NCBI GenBank assembly: GCA_052034585.1 | Contig: JBPOIJ010000008.1 | Location: forward strand, 124,001 to 188,000 | Source: Xiheimicrobium sp052034585 | Lineage (GTDB): Bacteria; Myxococcota; Myxococcia; Myxococcales; Myxococcaceae | Length of the DNA stretch: 64,000 nt | Reading direction: 5' to 3' | Shown here: piece after piece, positions 33,421-41,693 of the stretch | Layout of the letters: every line of letters starts with the position of its first letter | How positions within the stretch are numbered: the first letter of the stretch is position 1 | Made by a program: the position numbers and the translations under genes | Notes under the pieces: model-generated | Told to the model about the DNA's origin: nothing | Database searches by the model: none | The model's input: only the letters and a program-made list of their open reading frames with translations

Positions 33421-35312
33421 GGCGCGCGCTTGGCGAGCGTGGCCTCACCCCGCCGCTCGACGAGCACGTACTGCCCCGAGGCGATGGCGTTGCGACCTCG
33501 ATCGTTGCCGAGATCGCCTGGCAGATCGGTGAAGACGAGGTACTCGCACTCGTAGGTGCCGTCGCGCAGTGACCAGGTCGACAGGTGCCAGGTGACGTGC
33601 GGCTGGGACTTGTCGGAGGCGCAGAGCGAGGCGTCGCGCGGGATCGACTTCACCAGCGCCTGGAGATCGTCGTTGCGCTTGTAGTCGGCCTCCGTCGGGC
33701 GCAGCAGCGGCACCATCTGGAAGCCACCGTGAATCACCGGCGACGGCTGCCAGGCGCCCCACTGCTGGTTCCCGAGGAAGATGCCGACCGCCAGGGCGAT
33801 CGCCGCGGCGGCGCGCCGAACCGAGCCGGCCTCGTCGTCGCCGTACTTCGCGAGCACGATCACCGAGGCGACGAAGGCGTAGCCCGTCCAGTTGCAGATG
33901 TACTGGAACGAGATCGAGATCGTCGGCGCGTAGGCCGTCGAGAACCAGGTGAGCAGCGCGCCGGGCGCGAGCAAGATGTAGAGCGAGGGGCGTCGCAGCG
34001 GGAGGAAGGCGAGCGGCGCGAACATCTGCAGCAGGTAGCGCTCCTTCTCCCAGGTGACGAGCGACTTCGCGAGGAACGCGGGGTTCGACGCCATCGTCTT
34101 CACCACCGCCCCGTAGCCCTTCTCGCCCGTCGGGTAGAGCTCCTTCCACACGTCGGCGAACGTCCACCCGGGGATGCTGGGCATGATCGCGAAGCGCACC
34201 AGGAGGAAGTAGGCGAAGAAGACGACGATCATCGCCACCCCGGTGCGCGGCCGGTAGCCCGAGAGCGCGAGGAAGATGCCCAGCGTCACCAGGCCGATCG
34301 ACACGTCTTCGCGACAGAACGTCGCCATGAAGGCGAAGATCCAGAACGGCACCCACTTCTTCGCGTCGAGGAACGCCATCGCGTACATCGCGAACGACAT
34401 GCCGAACGGCTGCATGTGAATGTCGTAGAGCTGCGCGCCGTGGAGCGCCGGGAAGCCGAGCCACGCCACCGCGACGAAGAAGGCGAGCCAGAGCGGGAGG
34501 TGCCGACGCGCGATGGTGAAGAGGGGAATCGCCGCGCTCGCCACCAAGACGGCCTGGAGCACGAGCAGGGTCTCGGCGCGCGGGTAGAGGAAGTAGATCG
34601 GCAGCATGAAGAACACGCCGAAGTCGGCGTGCCCGGCGAGCCCACCCCAGTCGGTGTCCCACCCCAGCGTCGGCTGGCGCAGCGGGTGCCCCGCCATCGT
34701 GGTGTTGAAGATCTGATCGTACTGGCCGAGGTCGAAGCCGAAGGTGGTGAAGCGCTGGTGCGACCAGACCGAGAAGAGGGCGATGTAGAAGGCCTGGGCG
34801 GCGCTCAGGAGCACCACCGCGGTCAACACCGCGCGCGGGTTCGCGAAGAAGCGCGCGATCAGGTTCGGCGGGCCGGGTGGCTGGTAGGCCGGGGGGCGGG
34901 GGAGCGAGCGCCACGCCTCGATGCTGTAGCGACTGAGCCGCTCGACGAGGACGACGGTGACGCCGAGCAGCACCGCCGCTTCCGGCTCGGTCGCGAAGTC
35001 ACGCCGACAGAGCGGGCCGACGAGGGGCAGCACCGCCAAGGGGGAGAGGAACTTGGTCAGCCACTCGAGGCCCGCGGCGAGATCGGCGCGCTCCTTCCAC
35101 CACACCACTGCGATCGCGAGGGCCACGCCTGCGACGGCCAACAACACGGTGACGATGATCTGCAGCCGCTGGTTCGGCTCGATCACGTTCTCGCGGAGAA
35201 ACGAGGCCGTCACCGGCAAGAGCTCGGTCACCAGGCCATGGGTGGCGGAGGCGACGACGAGGAGCAGCAAGCTGGCAGCGCGCGCGACCTTCACGAGGTC
35301 GCCCGAATACAC
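33414..35312 (-). CDS. DUF2079 family polytopic membrane protein
   Basis: A 632-aa membrane protein with about 12 helices matching DUF2079. The family hallmark region reads FSVWSHQRFTTFGFDLGQYD (about residues 180-199) followed by QIFNTTMAGHPLRQP. The histidine/aspartate loop LYDIHMQPFGMSFAMYAMAF and FCREDVSIGL are also typical. DUF2079 proteins are GT-C-like in topology and lie in glycan loci. The GTG at 35312 starts 24 bp after the stop of the upstream methyltransferase gene, with which it forms a two-gene operon. The biochemical activity of the family is not established. Confidence 0.85.
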   Translation of the reverse strand: MYSGDLVKVARAASLLLLVVASATHGLVTELLPVTASFLRENVIEPNQRLQIIVTVLLAVAGVALAIAVVWWKERADLAAGLEWLTKFLSPLAVLPLVGPLCRRDFATEPEAAVLLGVTVVLVERLSRYSIEAWRSLPRPPAYQPPGPPNLIARFFANPRAVLTAVVLLSAAQAFYIALFSVWSHQRFTTFGFDLGQYDQIFNTTMAGHPLRQPTLGWDTDWGGLAGHADFGVFFMLPIYFLYPRAETLLVLQAVLVASAAIPLFTIARRHLPLWLAFFVAVAWLGFPALHGAQLYDIHMQPFGMSFAMYAMAFLDAKKWVPFWIFAFMATFCREDVSIGLVTLGIFLALSGYRPRTGVAMIVVFFAYFLLVRFAIMPSIPGWTFADVWKELYPTGEKGYGAVVKTMASNPAFLAKSLVTWEKERYLLQMFAPLAFLPLRRPSLYILLAPGALLTWFSTAYAPTISISFQYICNWTGYAFVASVIVLAKYGDDEAGSVRRAAAAIALAVGIFLGNQQWGAWQPSPVIHGGFQMVPLLRPTEADYKRNDDLQALVKSIPRDASLCASDKSQPHVTWHLSTWSLRDGTYECEYLVFTDLPGDLGNDRGRNAIASGQYVLVERRGEATLAKRAPH

Positions 35313-35336
35313 GACTGCTCGGCCCGTTGCACCAAC

Positions 35337-36092
35337 TCAGGGCCGGCGCGCGATGGCGAACAGCTGGGCGCCGCGACCGTTCGAGTTGAAGCGGAACGCG
35401 AGCCGGAGCGCCGCGCAGACCGCGTTCTGCTTGAGCCCGTAGGCCCGCTCACCGAACTCGTCCATCGACTTCTCTGGCTCGAGGTTCGCGTACCACTTGG
35501 ACAGATCGTGGAAGGGGAAGCCGGTGTTCCACACCCGCTCGGCGACGAAGCCGTTGTTCTCGAGGAGCGTCTTCATCTGCTCCGCGCTGAAGTGGCGCCG
35601 GTGCCCGACGAGCTGCTCGGTCTCTCTCACCGGGCCCGACTGGGTCGACAGCATGAGCCGCCCACCCGACTTGAGGAGCCGCCGGGCGTTCTCGAGCAGG
35701 CGCTCCGGCTGATCGAGGTGCTCGATCACCTCGCTGGCGGTGGCGAGGTCGAAGCGCGCTTCCCACTCGAAGGGCGTCTCGAAGGGCTCCTGGAGGTTGC
35801 GCGCGAGGAACTTGGCCCAGGGCATCAACCGGGCGTTCTCCTCGACCAGCGGCCGGGCGAGATCGAGGCCGGCGAGCTCTGCCGAGGGCAGCACCGCGTG
35901 GAGCGCCCCGAGCAAGATCCCGTTGCCGCAGCCCATGTCGACGAGCGAACCCGGCGCGAGCTGCTTCACCTCGGCGACGAAGGTCTCGACCCGGTGCACC
36001 GGGGCCGCCATCTTGCTCCAGTAGTCTCGCTGCCCTGGAGACATCCGCTCGTAGTACTCGCGGTTGACCGAGGTGGAGTCATTGCCCGACAT
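35337..36092 (-). CDS. SAM-dependent methyltransferase (UbiG-like), copy A
   Basis: A 251-aa class I methyltransferase. The SAM motif is LVDMGCGNGILLGAL (about residues 50-64), the acidic strand AGLDLARPLV, and the post-II motif DLATASEVIEHLDQPERLL. The C-terminal half contains GFPFHDLSKWYANLEP. It is a clear paralogue of the gene at 40879-41634: same length (251 aa), same start (NREYYER) and same end (GAQLFAIA). I use the ATG at 36092 because GAAGGG lies just upstream; the frame opens at a TTG at 36104. It is the first gene of an operon with DUF2079. O- or C-methylation of a glycan is inferred. Confidence 0.9.
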   Translation of the reverse strand: MSGNDSTSVNREYYERMSPGQRDYWSKMAAPVHRVETFVAEVKQLAPGSLVDMGCGNGILLGALHAVLPSAELAGLDLARPLVEENARLMPWAKFLARNLQEPFETPFEWEARFDLATASEVIEHLDQPERLLENARRLLKSGGRLMLSTQSGPVRETEQLVGHRRHFSAEQMKTLLENNGFVAERVWNTGFPFHDLSKWYANLEPEKSMDEFGERAYGLKQNAVCAALRLAFRFNSNGRGAQLFAIARRP

Positions 36093-36180
36093 GCTGCCCT
36101 TCAACCGCAGGTCGTGGCCCGATGCAATCCGGGCGAGGAAGAGCTTGGTGAATTCCTCCTCAGTGGACTAGTTCGGCCGC

Positions 36181-36984
36181 ATGGCGACGGCGGCTCCCGA
36201 GCTCGAGGCGACGCGAACGAGGCTGGTGACCGCCCGGGCGGCGCTCGAGACGACGGCCCACACCGAGCAGCTCCTCCGTGAGGCGTTCGCCGGGCTGCAG
36301 CGCGCGGTGGGCGAGCTGCGCGCGGCCTGGGTCTCTCCGCCCGCCGACTCGGCAGCCCAGCACGCCCTCGAGTACCTCCTGACGGTGAGCGCGACCGACG
36401 TCGAAGCCGAGAACCTCGAGGCCGGGTGTCGAACCCTCTCGGCCGAGGCGGATCGGCTCCTCGAGGCGGGTGAGGCGCTGGCGGCGCGCGAGCGGCTGCT
36501 CCGCTTCCGGGAGCCGATGGAGAAGGTGGCCCTCGCGCTGCTGGCGATCACCCTCGCCGTGGTGGGGTACACCCTCGCCAACCGCATCGCCCAGCCCATC
36601 GATCTCGCCGAGGGCAAGCCGTGGAAGGCGAGCTCGTCGTGGGCCGACTGCACTCCGCGCGCGGGCCGTTGCGGGCCGCTCGTCTCCCGCATTCTCTTTC
36701 ACACCCGAGACGACGAGAACCCGTGGTTCCGGCTCGACCTCCTGCAGCCGACCACCTTCTCGGGGATGACGATCGTGAACCGCGCCGAGGAGTTCGCCGA
36801 TCGCGCGGTGCCCCTCGTCGTCGAGGTGGGAGACGACGATCAGACCTGGCGGGAGATCGCCCGGCGCGACGAGGTCTTCTCGACCTGGCGCGTCTCGTTC
36901 CAGCCGGTGACGGCGCGCTTCATTCGGCTCCGCGTCGCGCGGAAGTCGTGGCTCCATCTCGAGGCGATCAAGGTTCACCCGTGA
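36181..36984 (+). CDS. Single-pass membrane protein with discoidin (F5/8C)-like domain
   Basis: A 267-aa protein. Residues 1 to about 110 are helical and Ala/Glu/Leu/Arg-rich (probable coiled coil). One transmembrane helix spans about 115-133 (VALALLAITLAVVGYTL). The C-terminal 125 residues look like an F5/8 type C/discoidin sugar-binding beta-sandwich: WKASSSWADC, then DDENPWFRLDLLQPTTFSGM, VEVGDDDQTWREIAR and FQPVTARFIRLRVA. With no N-terminal signal, the helix would place the coiled coil inside and the discoidin domain outside. It lies 16 bp before the GT-C gene at 37001, so it may bind the glycan made by its neighbours; that is inference. Confidence 0.8.
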   Translation: MATAAPELEATRTRLVTARAALETTAHTEQLLREAFAGLQRAVGELRAAWVSPPADSAAQHALEYLLTVSATDVEAENLEAGCRTLSAEADRLLEAGEALAARERLLRFREPMEKVALALLAITLAVVGYTLANRIAQPIDLAEGKPWKASSSWADCTPRAGRCGPLVSRILFHTRDDENPWFRLDLLQPTTFSGMTIVNRAEEFADRAVPLVVEVGDDDQTWREIARRDEVFSTWRVSFQPVTARFIRLRVARKSWLHLEAIKVHP

Positions 36985-37000
36985 GCGAGGGGTGGGGCCG

Positions 37001-39277
37001 ATGAAGGCGCGGCTGCCTGCGATCGCGTCGGCGGTGATCGCGGTGGGCGCGCTCGCGCTGTTCGTGAAGACCGTCGCCGCGTCCGACGATCCCCGGCAGT
37101 GGCTGGCCTGGCGGTACCTCCTGGTGATGCTCCAGGCGGCGGTCTTCCTCGGCTCCGCGCTCGCTGCCGGCACCTTCCTCGGCAGGTGGCTGCTCCGAGC
37201 GGTGCCGCTCCGGCAGCGGCTGGTGATGGCGCTCGGGCTGGGCGTGTTGGCGTGGGCGCTCGGCATCGTGGCGTTCGGCCTCGTGGGGCTGCTCGGCCGG
37301 GTGGCCTTCTTCGCGTTGCCGATCGGCTTCCTCGGCGCCGGAGGCCCGCCGCTGCTGCGCCTGCTCTGGCGTGCCGGGCGGCTCCTGCGGAGGTTGCCCG
37401 CGTCGCGGATCGGGGGCTGGGCTCGACTCCGCCAGGTGCTGGGCGTCGTCGCGGTGCTGATCGTCTGGGTGCCGGTGCTCACTCCGCGGAACGTCGCCTA
37501 CGACGCGATGTGGTACCACCTGCCGCTCGCCGAACAGTACGCGGCGGGTGGGGCGATCTTCCGGCTCGACGAGGGCTGGTTCAACGGCACGATGCCGCAC
37601 CTCGCGAGCTACCTGTACACCTGGGCCTTCCTCACTCCCTTTGGAAGACTCTTCGACAGCATCGAGCTCGCCGCGCACCTCGAGCTCGTGCTGTTCCTCG
37701 CGACCGTCGCCTCGGTGCCGGTGCTGATCGACGTGCTGCTCCCGCGCCCTCGGCTCCACGCCGCCTGGGCCGGCTTCTTCCTCTTCCCGGGCATCTTCCT
37801 CTACGACTCTTCCCTCGGCGGAGGCGCCGATCACGTGCTCGCCTTCTGGGCGATTCCGTTGGCGCTCGCGTTTCGCTGGTGCTGGCGGCGGCCGAGCCTC
37901 GTCAGCGGCGCGGTCTTCGGAGCCTTCGTCGCTGGCGCGGCGCTCACCAAGTACCAGGGCATCTTCCTCTTGATTGGCCCGGCCCTCGCGGTCCTGGGGC
38001 GCCTCGCGTTCGTCCGCCGCGCCTCGTGGAAGCCCTTTCTTCGTGCCTCGCTCGTCGCGCTGGCGGCTGCCCTGGTCTTGTCGATGCCGCACTGGGCGCT
38101 CAACGTCGTCTGGCACCACAACCCCATCTACCCGCACCTCTCGAACGTCTTCCCCTCGACGCCGCTCGCGCCAGGGGTGGACACCCACTTCACCGATCCG
38201 GGCTGGGCTCCGACGGGGACGGCAGGCGAGAAGGCCCTCCAGACCCTCGCTGCGGTGGCGGCCTTCGGCTTCGAGGCGCACGACTGGGAGACGTTTCACG
38301 GCAAGCGGCCGGTGTTCGGTTCCTTGCTCCTCGTCGCGCTCGGCTTGCTGCCCTTCGCGTCGCGGCGGCGCGGCCCGGCGGCGCTGATCGGCGGCACGCT
38401 CCTCGCCGTGCCGATCTGGTTCCTCACCCAGCATCAGGATCGCTACCTCCAGGCGCTCGTCCCCTGGGCGGCGGTGGCGGTCGTCGTCGTCTTCGCCTCG
38501 GTCTGGCGGCGGTTCCTGCTGACCCGGTTCGCGCTCGCCGGGTTGATGGCGTTTCAGCTCCTCCACACCGGCGATCTCTGGTCGTTGCCGGCGCACTCGG
38601 TGATGCACGTCGCGCCGATCGTCGCCGTCACCGAGCTCGTCTCGTCTCCCCGCGCCGAGTTTCCGGACGAGCAGCTCGAGCAGCATCTGCCGCTCTCTCG
38701 GGCGCGCGGCGTGCTGCCACCGGAGGCGAAGGTGTTGCTCCACGATCTCCACCTCCACCTGGGGCTCGGGCGGCGGGCGGCGCGCGATCACGTCTTTCGC
38801 CAGGGCGCCTTCAGCTGGGCTGCGCACGGGTCGACGGCAGAGGCGGCGAGGGTGATGAAGGAGGTCGGGCTCAGCCACGTGCTGTGGAGCACCTTCCCGA
38901 CCGGCTGGTCGGCGCTCGGTGACGACGCGGTCTTCTATCGAATCGCGCAGCTGCTCTGGAACGGCTCGCAGCAGCTCGGCGGTGGCTTCGTGGTGGCGCC
39001 GATCGACTTCGCCAAGCTCTCGAGCACCAAGTCGACGCTGACGGTGATCGGCTGCGCGATCGAGGAACTCCGACCCACCGAGCTGAACGCCCGCTGGGAG
39101 TCGCTCTACCACCAGACCTGCAGCGCGCTCCCCACGCCCGAGCAGCTCGACGCCGCGCTTCCGAACGCCGAGGTCGTGGTGATCGATGCTCGCAAACAGC
39201 CCGCCAGCCCGCGCCTGCAGGCCGAGTTCTCGCGCATCTTCGAGCGGCAGGGCTTCGAGGTGTGGGGCCGGCGCTGA
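37001..39277 (+). CDS. Large polytopic GT-C-like glycosyltransferase
   Basis: A 758-aa integral membrane protein with about a dozen helices and a C-terminal soluble domain of about 190 residues. The first large external loop after a helix reads NVAYDAMWYHLPLAEQYAAG, with Asp in the usual GT-C catalytic spot, followed by GGAIFRLDEGWFNGTMPHL. The form is typical of PMT/ArnT-superfamily transferases. The C-terminal part is rich in ordinary globular sequence (VLLHDLHLHLGLGRRAARDH) and may bind the acceptor. The ATG at 37001 follows the discoidin-like gene by 16 bp. Donor and acceptor are unknown. Confidence 0.8.
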   Translation: MKARLPAIASAVIAVGALALFVKTVAASDDPRQWLAWRYLLVMLQAAVFLGSALAAGTFLGRWLLRAVPLRQRLVMALGLGVLAWALGIVAFGLVGLLGRVAFFALPIGFLGAGGPPLLRLLWRAGRLLRRLPASRIGGWARLRQVLGVVAVLIVWVPVLTPRNVAYDAMWYHLPLAEQYAAGGAIFRLDEGWFNGTMPHLASYLYTWAFLTPFGRLFDSIELAAHLELVLFLATVASVPVLIDVLLPRPRLHAAWAGFFLFPGIFLYDSSLGGGADHVLAFWAIPLALAFRWCWRRPSLVSGAVFGAFVAGAALTKYQGIFLLIGPALAVLGRLAFVRRASWKPFLRASLVALAAALVLSMPHWALNVVWHHNPIYPHLSNVFPSTPLAPGVDTHFTDPGWAPTGTAGEKALQTLAAVAAFGFEAHDWETFHGKRPVFGSLLLVALGLLPFASRRRGPAALIGGTLLAVPIWFLTQHQDRYLQALVPWAAVAVVVVFASVWRRFLLTRFALAGLMAFQLLHTGDLWSLPAHSVMHVAPIVAVTELVSSPRAEFPDEQLEQHLPLSRARGVLPPEAKVLLHDLHLHLGLGRRAARDHVFRQGAFSWAAHGSTAEAARVMKEVGLSHVLWSTFPTGWSALGDDAVFYRIAQLLWNGSQQLGGGFVVAPIDFAKLSSTKSTLTVIGCAIEELRPTELNARWESLYHQTCSALPTPEQLDAALPNAEVVVIDARKQPASPRLQAEFSRIFERQGFEVWGRR

Positions 39278-39336
39278 GCGAGTTGGGCCGGAGCTCGAGC
39301 GAGTGCCGGCTCGAATCGGCGGCGCGGTGAAGGGGC

Positions 39337-40878
39337 TCAGCGCACCCGGGTCAGCACCAGGTGCTGGCGGAGCTCGAGCACCTCGAGGCCTTGGCGCGGC
39401 GCTGCGTCCCAGTCGTCACGCACGAAGACGACGAAGGTCTCGCTCGGCGGAACGCCCGGTTGTGGCTCCCACGGCGTTCGCTCGAGCAGCACGGAGAGTC
39501 GGGCGTAGGCGTTGCCGAAGATCCACTGCGAGCCGGGGAGGAGGACGAAGGGCTTGCCCGCGCGCTCCTGGTGGATGCGCCGCACGATCGCCAGCTGATC
39601 GGGGAAGGTGCCCTCGAGGTGGGCGTAATAGTGCGCGCCGATGGTGGCGCCTCCGACGAGGAAGAGCGCCGCGAAGGTGGCCATCGCCGGGCCGCGTACG
39701 CGCCGGGGGAGGGCGGTGAAGGCGGCGAGCATCGGCACCAGCGCGATCGGGAGGAGAATGGTGGTGTAGTGCACGTAGCCGTACTTCCCCGAGGCCGCGT
39801 AGAGCGCCGCGATGTCGACGACGGCGATGAGCACCAGGAGCGCGGGCAGCCGCAGCGTCCGTCGGCGCGCCGTCTTCACCACCAGCACCACCAGGCCGCT
39901 CAGCTGCACGAGCCAGCTCACCAGGTGCGAGGCCCACAGCAGCAGCTTGGGCCCGGCCTGCTCGTAGACCTTGCTCATCGCCGTCACCCCGTCGCCCCGC
40001 CAGAACTCGTACTGGTTGAACATGTGCCAGTAGCCGCGCGCGAAGAGGTAGGAGAGATCGGTCGTGCCCAGCCCGAAGAAGGACACGTAGAGGTTCAGCA
40101 CCGCGATCGCGCTGCGGGCGGGCACTCCGGCGGCGTGCGCGAGGATGGCGCGCGTGTTGGAGAAGTCGGTGCGCAGCTCGTGCACGAGATACGGCACGTA
40201 GACGAGCGCGCCGACGAAGGCGCCCAGCACGAGCCACTTGAACGACGGGCGCACCCGAAACACCGCGAGCACCACCACCGCGAGGAGCACGAGGTGGGCG
40301 GTCGAGAGGTGGAGCTGCGGCATCGCGACGGCGAGCGCGGCGAGGGCGATCGTCTCCTTCTTCCGGCTCGGCCGCACCACCAGCCGCGAGACGAGCCAGA
40401 TCGTCCCCGCGCAGAGCGTGAAGAAGAGGTTCCCCGCCCAGACGCGATCCGAATAGGCGACGAGGTAGGGCGCGGCGATCGCCACCACCAGGAAGAGCGC
40501 GGCCGGCTTCCACCCCATCCACCGCCTGATGACCGCCGCGAAGGCCAGCACGCCGAGCTCGGCGAAGGCCGCGTAGAAGAGGCTCTGCGCATACGGGTGC
40601 GCCGAGACGAACGCTGGCAGCGCGCACACCCAATAGAAGAGCGGCCCGGGGAGCCCGGCGGGAGAGCCGCTGATGGGTGGGCCGACGAGTGGGAAGGCGT
40701 CACCGCGCGCGAGCTGCACGCCGGTGGCCCAGAAGAGCGACTCGTCATCGGCGAAGTAGCCGTGCCAGCCGGCGAGGGCGCGCACTCCGAAGCCCACCAC
40801 CAGGCAGGCGACCGTGAAGCCGAAGCGCCACCGCCTCAACCGTCGGCGTCGCGGAGGAGAAGGAGCCGCGCCCACCAC
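39337..40878 (-). CDS. Polytopic GT39-like glycosyltransferase
   Basis: A 513-aa membrane protein with about 11 helices. The N-terminal basic stretch (PPRRRRLRRWRFG) precedes helix 1. The first external loop has HGYFADDESLFWATGVQLA, a DDE/D cluster where PMT/ArnT-type enzymes have their catalytic acid, followed by LARGDAFPLVGPPISG. A short soluble tail ends the protein. The GTG start at 40878 directly abuts the stop of methyltransferase copy B, so the pair is translationally coupled, mirroring the copy A plus DUF2079 pair. Probably transfers a sugar from a polyprenyl-phosphate carrier outside the membrane; specificity unknown. Confidence 0.8.
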   Translation of the reverse strand: MVGAAPSPPRRRRLRRWRFGFTVACLVVGFGVRALAGWHGYFADDESLFWATGVQLARGDAFPLVGPPISGSPAGLPGPLFYWVCALPAFVSAHPYAQSLFYAAFAELGVLAFAAVIRRWMGWKPAALFLVVAIAAPYLVAYSDRVWAGNLFFTLCAGTIWLVSRLVVRPSRKKETIALAALAVAMPQLHLSTAHLVLLAVVVLAVFRVRPSFKWLVLGAFVGALVYVPYLVHELRTDFSNTRAILAHAAGVPARSAIAVLNLYVSFFGLGTTDLSYLFARGYWHMFNQYEFWRGDGVTAMSKVYEQAGPKLLLWASHLVSWLVQLSGLVVLVVKTARRRTLRLPALLVLIAVVDIAALYAASGKYGYVHYTTILLPIALVPMLAAFTALPRRVRGPAMATFAALFLVGGATIGAHYYAHLEGTFPDQLAIVRRIHQERAGKPFVLLPGSQWIFGNAYARLSVLLERTPWEPQPGVPPSETFVVFVRDDWDAAPRQGLEVLELRQHLVLTRVR

Positions 40879-41634
40879 TCACGCCTTCTGCGCGATGGCG
40901 AACAGCTGCGCCCCGGCGGAGCGCGAGTTGAACGAGAACGCGAGGCGCAGCGCCGAGCAGATGAGATCTTCCTTCAGCCCGTAGGCGCCCTCGCCGAACT
41001 GCGCCATCGAACCGTCGGGGTTGAGGTTGGCGTACCACTTCGACAGATCGTGAAAGGGGAACCCGGTGTTCCACACCTTCACCGGCTTGAAGTGATGGCG
41101 GCCGAGCAGCTCTTCCATCTCGCGGCGGCTGTAGTGGCGGCGGTGCCCCACGCGCTGCTCGGTCTCGCGAATCGGCCCCGACTGGGTCGAGAGCACCAGG
41201 TGCCCGCCTGGCCGGAGCAGGCGCGCCGCGTTCTCGAGGAAGGTGCCTGGGGCGTCGAGGTGCTCGATCACCTCGGTCGCGAGGGCGACGTCGAACTGCC
41301 CGAGCCAGTCGAAATCGGCCGGGAAAGGCTGCTCGAGGTTGCCGTCACGGAAGGTCGCCCAGGGCAGACGCTCGACGTTCTGCGCGACCTGCGGCCGGGA
41401 GAGATCGAGGCCGCTCCAGCGCACGTTGGGCAGCACGTCGCGCAGCTCGGTGAGGAGCACCCCGTTCCCGCAGCCGAGGTCGACGACCGAGCCAGGCGCG
41501 AGCTCGCCAATCACCTTGCGCATCACCTCCACGCGGTGGCGAGGGGCCGCCATCTTGCGCCAGTAGTCGTCGCGCCCCGCCGTGGTGCGCTCGTAGTACT
41601 CGCGGTTGATGGCGGCGGCGTCGTGGGTCTCCAT
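40879..41634 (-). CDS. SAM-dependent methyltransferase (UbiG-like), copy B
   Basis: A 251-aa paralogue of the methyltransferase at 35337-36092. The SAM motif is VVDLGCGNGVLLTEL, the acidic strand SGLDLSRPQV, and ATEVIEHLDAPGTFL follows. The conserved GFPFHDLSKWYANLNP segment and the ending GAQLFAIAQKA are shared with copy A. The ATG at 41634 was chosen because the reading frame upstream is only antisense of the next gene, and the first residues (NREYYER) then align with copy A. It is coupled to a polytopic GT-C gene. The substrate is not known. Confidence 0.9.
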   Translation of the reverse strand: METHDAAAINREYYERTTAGRDDYWRKMAAPRHRVEVMRKVIGELAPGSVVDLGCGNGVLLTELRDVLPNVRWSGLDLSRPQVAQNVERLPWATFRDGNLEQPFPADFDWLGQFDVALATEVIEHLDAPGTFLENAARLLRPGGHLVLSTQSGPIRETEQRVGHRRHYSRREMEELLGRHHFKPVKVWNTGFPFHDLSKWYANLNPDGSMAQFGEGAYGLKEDLICSALRLAFSFNSRSAGAQLFAIAQKA

Positions 41635-41693
41635 GCGCGGCCCTTCAACCCGATCCCGGTCCGTTCTGCAATTGCCACGGCCGGGCGGCAGGC

